From JANQEU01 sp965242805 (GTDB taxonomy: Bacteria; Bacteroidota; Bacteroidia; Cytophagales; Cyclobacteriaceae): 64,000 nucleotides of DNA. How positions within the stretch are numbered: the first letter of the stretch is position 1; each line of letters opens with the position of its first letter. Under the pieces are notes generated by a model. That model made no database searches, was not told where the DNA came from, and saw only the letters and a program-made list of their open reading frames with translations. The position numbers and the translations under genes are program-made. This document shows positions 1-8,168 of the stretch, piece after piece. The stretch is from assembly GCA_965242805.1 (NCBI GenBank), contig CBDETD010000002.1, forward strand, positions 744,001 to 808,000, given 5' to 3'.

Positions 1-523
1 CACCAACCTGCATTCTGTCCGCCTTAACTGTCTCCATTTCCCCATTGGTCACTTGAAGGAGGTCCATTTTTGCACCGGCAAAGGTCAGTTCCCTTGCCAG
101 CATACTGATCCTCACAATACCGACATCAGCGCCGGTCCCTACCTGCAAGTTTGTTTTTTCTTCAAACTTGGTTTTAATCTCATTGTGCAAATGAATAAGT
201 ATCTCTGCCGGATCTTTGATTTCCATCTCTGCTAAAACCTTCTTAAGACCATTTGTATAGATCCTGGTCATCATGCTGGCCAGATGCCCGTGTCCCATGC
301 AATCAAATACTGCTATGTAGAGGCTTTCGCGATCCTGGTGAACAAAGAAACCATCCCCGCCTACTTTGCCGGACATGGGTTTGTTGATAACAAATGCGTC
401 TAATACACTGTGGATCTGCTCCTCCGGAAATAGAGAGAGATAATTTCGTTTAGCACTATCCTCAACCTGACCCAGGTTAAGTTGATCAGTTACTAGTTCC
501 TTACGTGTTTTAGGTCTTTCCAA
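1..523 (-). CDS. SpoIIE/PP2C-type serine phosphatase, partial
   Basis: Translating the minus strand from position 523 gives a continuous reading frame that runs off the window edge. It contains a GGDGFF segment, then FDCMGHGHLASM, which match the two metal-binding aspartate motifs of the SpoIIE branch of PP2C phosphatases (GGD and D-x-x-GHG). Such enzymes remove phosphate from serine or threonine on anti-anti-sigma or similar partner proteins. The frame is closed by a TAA at about 549 and holds no ATG, so the start is probably TTG at 523, about 30 bases after the cheX stop. It is the last gene seen in the chemosensory operon, so it may be an output module. Only about 174 residues are visible and the C-terminal half is missing. 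Confidence 0.8.
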   Translation of the reverse strand, partial: MERPKTRKELVTDQLNLGQVEDSAKRNYLSLFPEEQIHSVLDAFVINKPMSGKVGGDGFFVHQDRESLYIAVFDCMGHGHLASMMTRIYTNGLKKVLAEMEIKDPAEILIHLHNEIKTKFEEKTNLQVGTGADVGIVRISMLARELTFAGAKMDLLQVTNGEMETVKADRMQVG

Positions 524-552
524 AGCTGTTCGCTTTAAAAATAGCTTTTAGA

Positions 553-1020
553 TCACTCTAATCCAACTACGACGAAAGCTTCATGCGAATTCCACTTAAT
601 TGGAATAATATATATTGATAAACTATCAGGTATCTTGAGTTGGTTCGGCATCCCTTCAAATACTACGGGTACCGAGATCATAAAATTAGCCCCAAGATTG
701 GCTCTTACATTCCCTGCCACCACATTGGAGATTTCACCAGCCATATCCATGATATCTTCGGTGGAAGGGTCATCGATTCCTATGAAAATATTGATCAGGT
801 CAGAATACATGTTCTTATCAGCAGAAATGTATACAAATCCCTTTTTGTTACCCGAGATACCTATCATACCTGTGACCTCTTTCAAAGTAAGATCATTGGT
901 ATCCTTAAGATAAGGGGCACTCAATTCAGAATCAATATCAGTAAGATGCTTGAAGTAATTCTCAACCGAGTTGATGAACATATTGCATGTTGCCTCAAAT
1001 TCCTCCTTGCTAGCGTCCAT
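553..1020 (-). CDS. cheX: CheX-like CheY-P phosphatase
   Basis: This 155-residue protein looks like a CheX/CheC-family aspartyl-phosphate phosphatase, which removes phosphate from CheY-type regulators. The family's catalytic helix E-x-x-N is visible as GEISNVVAGN, giving E96 and N99. The length matches CheX, which has one active-site helix, rather than the longer two-site CheC. The ATG lies 11 bases inside the end of the preceding CheY-like gene, so the two are probably translationally coupled and that regulator is the natural substrate. A SpoIIE-type phosphatase gene follows. The family is clear; the substrate is inferred from position. Confidence 0.8.
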   Translation of the reverse strand: MDASKEEFEATCNMFINSVENYFKHLTDIDSELSAPYLKDTNDLTLKEVTGMIGISGNKKGFVYISADKNMYSDLINIFIGIDDPSTEDIMDMAGEISNVVAGNVRANLGANFMISVPVVFEGMPNQLKIPDSLSIYIIPIKWNSHEAFVVVGLE

Positions 1021-1378
1021 TTCGATCTAATAGTTTATCAAAAGCTTTCTTTAGGTCTTCAGGGTTCACTGGTTTGTACATGAATCCCCTCGCACCTTTG
1101 TCCAATGCCAACAGACCTGTCAATTTATCACTTAAAGCCGTTATGATCATGACTTTCGCCTCAGGATGGATCTGCATAATGTTTTCAAGACATGTAAGGC
1201 CATCCATTTGCGGCATGGTAATGTCAAGTGTGATCACATCTGGTTTCTTGAGTTTCACCATTTCCAATGCCTCTACTCCGTTTGCAGCGGTCCCAACGAT
1301 TTGTAGATCATAATCCACAAGATTCTTTTCTATGGTACGCCTCATTATAGAGGAATCATCGACAATCAATAGCTTCAT
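1010..1378 (-). CDS. CheY-like single-domain response regulator (CheY1)
   Basis: A stand-alone receiver domain of 122 residues. The acidic pair D7/D8, phosphoacceptor D52 (in TLDITMPQMDG), T80 and K102 (YKP) are all present, so it should be phosphorylated normally. There is no output domain. Its ATG overlaps the TGA of the upstream membrane kinase (ATGA), and it overlaps cheX by 11 bases downstream, so kinase, regulator and phosphatase are made as a set. It most likely takes phosphate from that kinase's Hpt histidine. It differs clearly from the two near-identical regulators CheY2 and CheY3 upstream in the operon. Confidence 0.88.
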   Translation of the reverse strand: MKLLIVDDSSIMRRTIEKNLVDYDLQIVGTAANGVEALEMVKLKKPDVITLDITMPQMDGLTCLENIMQIHPEAKVMIITALSDKLTGLLALDKGARGFMYKPVNPEDLKKAFDKLLDRNGR

Positions 1379-3993
1379 GATGGTATTTCTTCAGTGGTCT
1401 CCTCTACCGCTTTAAGTGGTAGCGTAATGTTCATTTCGAAAAAGTGACCAGGACTTGAATTAATAGTAAAGTCACCTTCATTTTCATCGATGATGGTCTT
1501 CACCAATCCCATTCCTGCTCCTCTGCCCGAAAAATCATCAACCTTGTCGGAGGTAGAAAACCCTCTACTAAAGATCAAGCCTGCAATCTCACCTTCTTCC
1601 ATATTTTCGGCTTCATCTGCAGAGATAATTTCCCGTTGGATTGCTCGATTTTTGATTTTCTCCAGATCAAGACCTTTTCCATCATCACAATATGACACGA
1701 TCATTTCGTTGTCTTTATTTTTATCCAGTGAGACTATGATATTTCCTTTCACCATTTTGTCGCTGGACACCCGCACATTGGACTCTTCGATCCCATGTGC
1801 CAATGAGTTCCTCATTAATTGAATGAGAATGTCGTTTATAGGTGTTACATAGTTCTCAGGAACTACAACGTTCTTTTCATTCTTGAAGAGCAATTCAACA
1901 GGTTTATCCATCTCTTTGCTCATGTTTTCCAATCCCTTTTCAAGGGAGTCGACAAACATGATGTTAGAAACAACCTGGCCCTCAGATGGGAATTTCTTGT
2001 ATATGTTAGCAACCTTATTGAGCATTTCTGACATGTCCTCTAGGTTCTTGCCAGCATCATCTATTTCGTAAAGGATTGGTAAGAAGTCCTTGCCCTCAAT
2101 TTCCCTTCCTTTCAGTCCTGTAATTATATCCTCAATCTGATGGAATTTGTCTTTCATCAGGTCAAGACCTATTACCATGGAATTCCCCTTGAGGTTATGG
2201 ACCGTTTCAAAGGTATAGTTTAACAGCTCGGTGAAATCTTCATCTTTGTTTGATTCGTACCTGGCCGATATACCTTTTAGTATCTTCTTCGAATTATGTA
2301 AATAACCTGATAATACAGAAGGGTCTATCTTAAGGATACTTAAAACCTGCTCGGTTTCTCTTTTCTTCTGCTCTTCAGCTTCTTCAAGGTGCTTCTGTAA
2401 TAATACAGATTCAGTTTCATCCGATATTGTGACCATGATGCTTTGTATCTCACCATCCCGCTCAATCCTTGTAAATGAAACTCTAATGTATTTGGTGTTT
2501 ACAATTCCTTCTGTTTCGGTGAATATTTTTACCTGCTCCACAGGATTCAACTGGTTCACTACATCCTCATCCATATCAGTGTTGAACAAGTGCCTCATGA
2601 ACATCTCCAATGCCTCAAGGTCACGTGGAATGATGTGAGGTCTCATGAAGTTTGCATAATTCTCTCCAGCAATCTTCTTAGTATCGAAGATGCCTTCCAT
2701 TGCCTTTGAGTACAGCTTGCTTATCTTAAAATCTTTGTCCAGCAGGAATATACCCTGGTGAACATTTTCAAAAACGACTTCAGATTGTTTGATGACGTTC
2801 TCATACAAATATTGCGTATGGTCTTTTTCTTTCTTCAGTGCCTGCTGCGATGCATTCACCTTTCCGACCATCACATTGAATGTCTTACCGTAGTGTCCAA
2901 TCTCATCCTTTGTTGGAATGTTGACCTTACCTGACATGTCACCTGCAGCCAATCTTCTCGTGAAAGCTTCCAGCTTCCTGACATTTTCAACAAGATTGGT
3001 AACGATATTACCAATTAAGGAGAATGCGAGAACAGCTACAATGATGTCAACGGTCAGGAAAACCCAAAAATCACGATTGGCGATAGACGAAACTTCCTCC
3101 GTATATGCATGAATGTTATCAGACATGTGATCTTCTACCTTCTTCAGAAGATTGATCTTTGCCGTGATAATATTATACCAGTGTTGCGGATCTTCATCAA
3201 TGATGGCATTTGCCAATAGTATATTTCTTAGCCTGTTTGATTCCTCAATATCGGGGCCCTTAACTATCCTTTCATAGTATTCCCTTGAATCCGCATTTGT
3301 AATAGTAAGAAAGGCATCAAGATACGACTCCTGAGAAGACACCAAAGACGAATAACTATTGTATAGCTCATAATCCATCTCCTTTTGAGAAAAGGCTTTT
3401 GTTCCTACTGCTCGTTCCATACTGGCCTTTTCCTTTGATTTGAGAAAATAGATAATGGCATGGACCTGTTGAGCAAGCTCTTTATCACGTGTCTCATTGA
3501 TCAGGTTGTTTACTGTATTCAATGCGACTTCATTGATTTCGGAGAAGTAATCGATTGTCTTATCAGCAGTCAAAGTCAAATTATCAATTTGACTTCGTAT
3601 TTTAGGTAATCTATCAAAATAGAATCGCAGATCTTCAATGTCGTTGCCATGCAAGATCATGAGATCATTCAGATCGGGATCTGCAATTTCTAGCTTGAAC
3701 TGCTGCAGGGTGCTATCCGTCCGACGGCGTTGATCCATCAGCTCGGACTTGAATCGTCCCCCCTGACCGGAAATATATCCCGAAGATATACTCCGCTCTT
3801 TTTGTAATTCGTGGACTACATGGTTGATCTCTATGCCAACAATGATGGCTTTATTTAAGCGGATCGAATCTTTATAGTCAAGAAAATTGTGTCGTATCTG
3901 GAAATAGTCAAATACTATCACAGTTACGATCAAGGGAATAAGTACGACCGCAAATTTCCTTTTTATGGAAAGGTCGTGCAATTTATTTTTCAT
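1375..3993 (-). CDS. Membrane NIT-HAMP-PAS sensor kinase with CheA-like Hpt and HATPase domains
   Basis: An 872-residue kinase. Order seen: TM helix (about 13-32); periplasmic region (40-300) with the LQKERSISSGYISGQGG signature of the NIT (nitrate/nitrite-sensing) family; second TM helix (about 308-332); HAMP (335-385); PAS-like segment (405-535); Hpt-like helix with HNLKGNS (H599); then a CheA-type ATPase with the N box LMRNSLAHGIEE, CDDGKGLD and GRGAGMGLVK. The ATPase carries the CheA-style FSRGFST insertion. No HisKA box and no CheW-like regulatory domain is present. It therefore combines a membrane sensor with CheA-like phosphotransfer and catalytic parts. It is coupled by ATGA overlaps to CheY2 upstream and CheY1 downstream. 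The ligand is unknown; NIT suggests a small anion or similar signal but this is inference. Confidence 0.82.
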   Translation of the reverse strand: MKNKLHDLSIKRKFAVVLIPLIVTVIVFDYFQIRHNFLDYKDSIRLNKAIIVGIEINHVVHELQKERSISSGYISGQGGRFKSELMDQRRRTDSTLQQFKLEIADPDLNDLMILHGNDIEDLRFYFDRLPKIRSQIDNLTLTADKTIDYFSEINEVALNTVNNLINETRDKELAQQVHAIIYFLKSKEKASMERAVGTKAFSQKEMDYELYNSYSSLVSSQESYLDAFLTITNADSREYYERIVKGPDIEESNRLRNILLANAIIDEDPQHWYNIITAKINLLKKVEDHMSDNIHAYTEEVSSIANRDFWVFLTVDIIVAVLAFSLIGNIVTNLVENVRKLEAFTRRLAAGDMSGKVNIPTKDEIGHYGKTFNVMVGKVNASQQALKKEKDHTQYLYENVIKQSEVVFENVHQGIFLLDKDFKISKLYSKAMEGIFDTKKIAGENYANFMRPHIIPRDLEALEMFMRHLFNTDMDEDVVNQLNPVEQVKIFTETEGIVNTKYIRVSFTRIERDGEIQSIMVTISDETESVLLQKHLEEAEEQKKRETEQVLSILKIDPSVLSGYLHNSKKILKGISARYESNKDEDFTELLNYTFETVHNLKGNSMVIGLDLMKDKFHQIEDIITGLKGREIEGKDFLPILYEIDDAGKNLEDMSEMLNKVANIYKKFPSEGQVVSNIMFVDSLEKGLENMSKEMDKPVELLFKNEKNVVVPENYVTPINDILIQLMRNSLAHGIEESNVRVSSDKMVKGNIIVSLDKNKDNEMIVSYCDDGKGLDLEKIKNRAIQREIISADEAENMEEGEIAGLIFSRGFSTSDKVDDFSGRGAGMGLVKTIIDENEGDFTINSSPGHFFEMNITLPLKAVEETTEEIPS

Positions 3994-4349
3994 ATTACCC
4001 GGTTTACAACTTCAAGTAAGTCTTCGGCAGTAAATGGTTTAACAATATAATCAAGGGCTCCAAGTTCTTTTCCTTTATTCACAACAGTTTGCTGACCTAC
4101 AGCACTGACCATCACGACTTTGGATTCAATTCCTTCCTCTCTTAACACCTTCAATATATCAAAACCCATCATATCCGGCAAAATATTGTCAAGTGTAATC
4201 AGATCGGGCTCCAGCTCCATTGCCAGATCTATTGCAGATTCTCCATCATGTGCTTCACCCACAACGTCAAATCCATTTTCAGTTAGAGACGATTTAATTA
4301 ATGATCTCATATATATTGAATCGTCCACAATTAGTACTCGCTTGCTCAT
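3990..4349 (-). CDS. CheY-like single-domain response regulator (CheY2)
   Basis: A 119-residue receiver domain with D9/D10, phosphoacceptor D54 (TLDNILPDM), S82 and K104 (VKPF). It is a close paralogue of CheY3 in the same operon: both carry the segments ELEP, ITLDNILPDM and VSAVGQQ. The ATG at 4349 follows the CheC-like gene by 48 bases and its stop overlaps the start of the membrane kinase (ATGA). Its placement between a CheC-type phosphatase and a CheA-like kinase suggests it is switched by both. No DNA-binding or enzymatic output domain is present. Confidence 0.88.
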   Translation of the reverse strand: MSKRVLIVDDSIYMRSLIKSSLTENGFDVVGEAHDGESAIDLAMELEPDLITLDNILPDMMGFDILKVLREEGIESKVVMVSAVGQQTVVNKGKELGALDYIVKPFTAEDLLEVVNRVI

Positions 4350-4397
4350 GTTCTTCTCAGTTAAATTCTTATTGATGTATTAGTATGTTTTGTTTTT

Positions 4398-4997
4398 TTA
4401 TGCTACTTGTTTGATCTTATCTACAAATTCTTTGTTGAACAACCAGACAAAGTCCGGAGATATTTCCAATTCTGATCCGTGAAATAACGCCTTAAAATGA
4501 ACCACGGAATCATATGTATCTGTCTCCGATTTCAGGAAGTCCTCTACCTCATTTGCTTTAATGATATGCAAAGAGGGAACGTGCCCAAATAGCTCCAGTC
4601 CCAGGTAATTGGAAAACTCTGTGATAACCGCAGCAGATACCATGTTGTCAATCTCCGTCAAGAAACCAACTTGCATCATTTTACTTTCTGGTGAATCATC
4701 TTCTAGGATCTGGGGCGGTAAACATGCTTTATTTATCTTCTCCACTTCCTCTTCAGAAAAGATCAAGTGGCAAGATCCCTTAAGCTGTCCTCTAAGCTCG
4801 GTTTTTACCAGGTGAACGTTATGATCTCCCTGACTGGCAAAATTAGGGATGTGACTGTCCTGTTTACTGTAATCGATCTTCTCAATTGTAATAGGACTTT
4901 GCAGGATCATCTCCATGGATGACTTTGCCATCGATAACCCATCGAAAATGAGCTTTGTGGCAAATTGCAATTCGTTATCTTTCAAGTTATCTAACAT
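4398..4997 (-). CDS. CheC-family phosphatase-like protein
   Basis: A 199-residue protein of CheC/CheX/FliY type. The catalytic E-x-x-N is seen at E115/N118 (LTEIDNMVSAAV). A second, N-terminal helix (LIFDGLSMAKSSM, about 17-29) sits where CheC has its first site but lacks the Glu and Asn, so probably only one active site works. Predicted role is dephosphorylation of a CheY-type regulator, most likely the adjacent CheY2. A 142-base gap separates it from CheY3 upstream, the largest gap in the operon, so an internal promoter or a processing site could lie there. Family assignment is good; it could also act as a CheD-binding protein but no cheD is seen here. Confidence 0.7.
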   Translation of the reverse strand: MLDNLKDNELQFATKLIFDGLSMAKSSMEMILQSPITIEKIDYSKQDSHIPNFASQGDHNVHLVKTELRGQLKGSCHLIFSEEEVEKINKACLPPQILEDDSPESKMMQVGFLTEIDNMVSAAVITEFSNYLGLELFGHVPSLHIIKANEVEDFLKSETDTYDSVVHFKALFHGSELEISPDFVWLFNKEFVDKIKQVA

Positions 4998-5139
4998 CAG
5001 TTTGTGATCAAAATATCTAAATGTGAAATTCCCGCATTTATAAGGAATAACAAAGGATTACTGTACCAGTGAGAATTTTCAGCGTGTGAAGTCAGGAAAA
5101 TCCGGATAATCTGGACAATGAGCCTAACACGACACTAAC

Positions 5140-5502
5140 TTAATGTGCGTATTTGCTCATTACTTCCAGAAGAACCTCATCCTCAAATGGCTTGATTATG
5201 TACTCTGATGCACCAACATTCATTCCTTCCAATATAGCTGATTGTTGACCGACAGCACTTACCATGATAACGGCCGATTTATTTCCCCGTTGTTTGATGA
5301 CTTTTAGTACATCAATGCCGGTCATATCAGGTAGTATGTTATCCAGTGTTATGATCTCCGGTTCAAGTTCCAGCGCCATATCAATCGCGGTCTCTCCATT
5401 TTTTGCAACGCCAATGACGTCATAACCATTTTCACTCAATAGCCTCTTGATGTGCAACCTCATGTACGTTGAATCATCGACAACTAAAACAGTTTTACCC
5501 AT
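5140..5502 (-). CDS. CheY-like single-domain response regulator (CheY3)
   Basis: A 120-residue receiver domain with D9/D10, phosphoacceptor D54, S82 and K104. It lies 22 bases downstream of cheR and is followed by the operon's longest gap. It is very like CheY2 (shared ITLDNILPDM and VSAVGQQ), which suggests local duplication with both copies kept intact. Being next to cheR, cheA and cheB, it is the best candidate for the main output or a phosphate sink of the CheA pathway. Confidence 0.88.
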   Translation of the reverse strand: MGKTVLVVDDSTYMRLHIKRLLSENGYDVIGVAKNGETAIDMALELEPEIITLDNILPDMTGIDVLKVIKQRGNKSAVIMVSAVGQQSAILEGMNVGASEYIIKPFEDEVLLEVMSKYAH

Positions 5503-5524
5503 GGCAATTCTAATTTTTAATGAG

Positions 5525-6358
5525 TTATCTTTTTCTTTTCCTATAGATCCTAGTTTTTACATCATACAATTCAAACAGTTCCTTCCCCGCATCCGGCATG
5601 ATATCATAATAACCTATTATGAAAAATCCGTCATCCTTCAAACTTGAGTGTATGAGATTTAATACTTTGGTTTTCAATGTTTCGTCGAAATATATCATCA
5701 CATTCCGGCAAAAGATCATATCATACATTTCCGGCGCTCCATCATGGACGAGGTTATGTCTCTGATAGGTCACGTGACCTTTATACTTCGACTTTATAGT
5801 TGCATTTCTACCTTCATAATCGAAGAAGTCGCTCATCTCTCTGTGTGGAAAGAACTTCAAGAATGGTGTGAGATATTGTTTAAGAAGAATAGACGAATAT
5901 TCGCCCTTTTTTGCTTTTCCCAACGCAGTCTTACTTAAATCCGTTGCCCAGGCCCTCGATTTGTAAAGCATTCCTTTTGCTTCCAAAACAATAGCCATAG
6001 TATATACTTCCTCACCAGTAGAACATCCGGCATGCCAAAGATTCAAGGGGCGGCCGTCAAATTTCTCCAGAATGCGATCCCTGATCAAGATCCAGACATC
6101 AGGATTCCTGAACAATTCAGTAAGATTTACCAATAGATCATCAATAGCATTGTTGAAAAATTCTGCATCTTTCAGGATTTTCGACCACAATTCAAGCAGG
6201 GATTCCATCTTATGCTTCATCATGAGCCGTGATATCCCGCGTTTGAAAGACCCTTTCTCGTAATTGGTGAAATCCAATCCGTATCGATTCTTCATGGCCA
6301 GCATTAAGGCCGACAATTCCTCATCGGAAATCACATTGGAACCGAATCCCTCGATCAT
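5525..6358 (-). CDS. cheR: CheR chemoreceptor glutamate methyltransferase
   Basis: A 277-residue SAM-dependent methyltransferase that methylates glutamates on chemoreceptors. An N-terminal helical domain (about 10-75) precedes the SAM site HAGCSTGEE (109-117) and the family signature FCRNVMIYF (216-224). Length matches classic CheR with no added TPRs. The chemoreceptor of this operon ends without a CheR-tethering NWETF-type pentapeptide, so recruitment would be direct. It starts 43 bases after cheA and precedes cheY3 by 22 bases. Confidence 0.93.
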   Translation of the reverse strand: MIEGFGSNVISDEELSALMLAMKNRYGLDFTNYEKGSFKRGISRLMMKHKMESLLELWSKILKDAEFFNNAIDDLLVNLTELFRNPDVWILIRDRILEKFDGRPLNLWHAGCSTGEEVYTMAIVLEAKGMLYKSRAWATDLSKTALGKAKKGEYSSILLKQYLTPFLKFFPHREMSDFFDYEGRNATIKSKYKGHVTYQRHNLVHDGAPEMYDMIFCRNVMIYFDETLKTKVLNLIHSSLKDDGFFIIGYYDIMPDAGKELFELYDVKTRIYRKRKR

Positions 6359-6401
6359 ATGCAGCGTTTCTTATTGGTGGTCATTTCCGTAATAGCAGGA
6401 T

Positions 6402-8168
6402 TTAAGTCATGGTAGCTTCAGATTCCGCTTTCATTGATTTGAATAAAAGGTCAGTAATTGCAGCAACATCCACAACAAGACACACGTTACCATTGCCCAA
6501 GATAGTGGTTCCACTTAATAACTTCACTTTATCCACAGGTCGGGGTAATGTCTTTTCAATGATCTCTTTTCTCTGAAGAAGTCTGTCAACCACTAGTCCA
6601 ACAAATTTTCCGGAATAAGATATCACAATAACATCCAATTGAGTCTGAGGATCCAATTCATCAAATGTCCTGTGCAGGATCCCTGAATTTGAAATCTCAG
6701 TTAATTCATTGAGTGAAAAAAGATCATTGAGGAACACAATGGGAATGGTGGCTTCAAGATAATTTGCCATCAATCCATCGCTGATCTTGTGGATCTCGTT
6801 TTTCTGTAATGAAATCACAGCTTCTGTATATCCCAGTGAGATGGCATACTCCTGCTTATTCAATTCAAACAAAAGAGCTCCTTTCAACGCCAAACTCGAT
6901 GGTAGGATCATATTAATGGTGGAACCCTTCCCTACTTCCGTATCTATTGTCACCTGTCCACCTATCGATTCTACCGTACGCTTAACTACGTCCATACCAA
7001 CACCTCTACCCGACACTTCAGTTACTTTCTCAGCACTGGAGAATCCGGGTTCGAAGATGTACATAAGAACATCCTGATCTTCAAGACTTTTGGCATAATC
7101 CGCATTTACCAATCCTTTCTCAATGATTTTGTTCCTTATCACCTGGGCATCAATACCTTTGCCATCATCAGATACCATGATCACCACCCTGTCCTTTTCG
7201 TAGCGGGCATCAAGGGTGATCTTTCCGTTTGATGATTTATTATTTTTCTTTCGGGTTTCCCCGTCCTCAATTCCATGGCTGACAGCATTCCGCACAAGGT
7301 GAATCATGGAATCACTCATCGTTTTAAGAATATTCCGGTCGATCTCAATTTCGGTTCCCTTCAGACTAAGATCCACCTTCTTGTTCTCCAGGGCGGCAAC
7401 ATCTCTCACTATCCTATGAAATTTGTTGAACAGAAATCCAACTTGCACCATCCTGGCCTTCATGATATTGTACTGAAGGTTTGAGGATATCCGTTGTAAG
7501 CTATCAAATTGACTATTGGAAGAGTTGTCCGTCGTAAACATCGAGATCAATCGATCCCTTTCGATGATCAACTGTCCGACAAGATTCATCAAATCATCCA
7601 TCTTTTTAACGGGGATCTGGATGACCTCGGTAAAGGTTATCTTCGGTGCTTCTTCAGCACTTTGGGGTTCAGGTGTTTGTGGTTCTTTATTTTCCATCGC
7701 TGATTCATGGACAGCTTCTTCAACTTCTTCTATACTTCCCTCACCTGTATCCTGAGCCTCAGGCTCCTCTGTACCCTTATTTTGCAAGGAGTTCTTGTGG
7801 AGGATTGAAAGCTTTGTTTTAATTCCAAGGTAACTGACTTTTTTACCAGTCTTCAGAGCATTTATAAGTTCTCCGAGTTTATCATTTGCCTTGAACAAAG
7901 ATTCAAACATTTCCTTGTTCAGCTTAATGTCTCCGTTCTTAATGGAGCCCATGACATCTTCCATGACGTGGGAGAGTTCCGCAATGGCATCGAAACCCAT
8001 TCCCATAGCATTTCCCTTTAGTGTATGGGTTATTCTAAAAATAGCGTTGATGGCACCCTGATCATTATTCTCTTTTTCGAGATCAATAAATCTTCTGTTG
8101 AGCTCCTCGAAATTTTCTAGTGCCTCTACTAAAAAGAGCTCCCTGTATTCTGATTCCTTCGAATTCAA
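6402..8168 (-). CDS. cheA: CheA chemotaxis histidine kinase
   Basis: A 588-residue CheA. The P1 Hpt domain carries H48 in ITHTLKGNAMG. A low-complexity, Glu-rich linker (about 110-185) replaces a clear P2 domain. P3 dimerisation follows (KKMDDLMNLVGQLI), then P4 ATPase with LVRNAVSHGIED, SDDGKGID and GRGVGMDVVK, and a C-terminal P5 CheW-like domain. It autophosphorylates and passes phosphate to CheY proteins and CheB in receptor arrays. The start is TTG: TTG and the cheB stop TGA share TTGA, a coupled overlap. The apparent lack of P2 means CheY docking may be weak or use another surface. Confidence 0.93.
   Translation of the reverse strand: MNSKESEYRELFLVEALENFEELNRRFIDLEKENNDQGAINAIFRITHTLKGNAMGMGFDAIAELSHVMEDVMGSIKNGDIKLNKEMFESLFKANDKLGELINALKTGKKVSYLGIKTKLSILHKNSLQNKGTEEPEAQDTGEGSIEEVEEAVHESAMENKEPQTPEPQSAEEAPKITFTEVIQIPVKKMDDLMNLVGQLIIERDRLISMFTTDNSSNSQFDSLQRISSNLQYNIMKARMVQVGFLFNKFHRIVRDVAALENKKVDLSLKGTEIEIDRNILKTMSDSMIHLVRNAVSHGIEDGETRKKNNKSSNGKITLDARYEKDRVVIMVSDDGKGIDAQVIRNKIIEKGLVNADYAKSLEDQDVLMYIFEPGFSSAEKVTEVSGRGVGMDVVKRTVESIGGQVTIDTEVGKGSTINMILPSSLALKGALLFELNKQEYAISLGYTEAVISLQKNEIHKISDGLMANYLEATIPIVFLNDLFSLNELTEISNSGILHRTFDELDPQTQLDVIVISYSGKFVGLVVDRLLQRKEIIEKTLPRPVDKVKLLSGTTILGNGNVCLVVDVAAITDLLFKSMKAESEATMT

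Noticed and set aside
635..1083. Plus-strand frames of 92 and 147 codons across cheX and cheY1
   Set aside because: They are antisense to strongly supported genes with clear catalytic motifs; their products show no motif.
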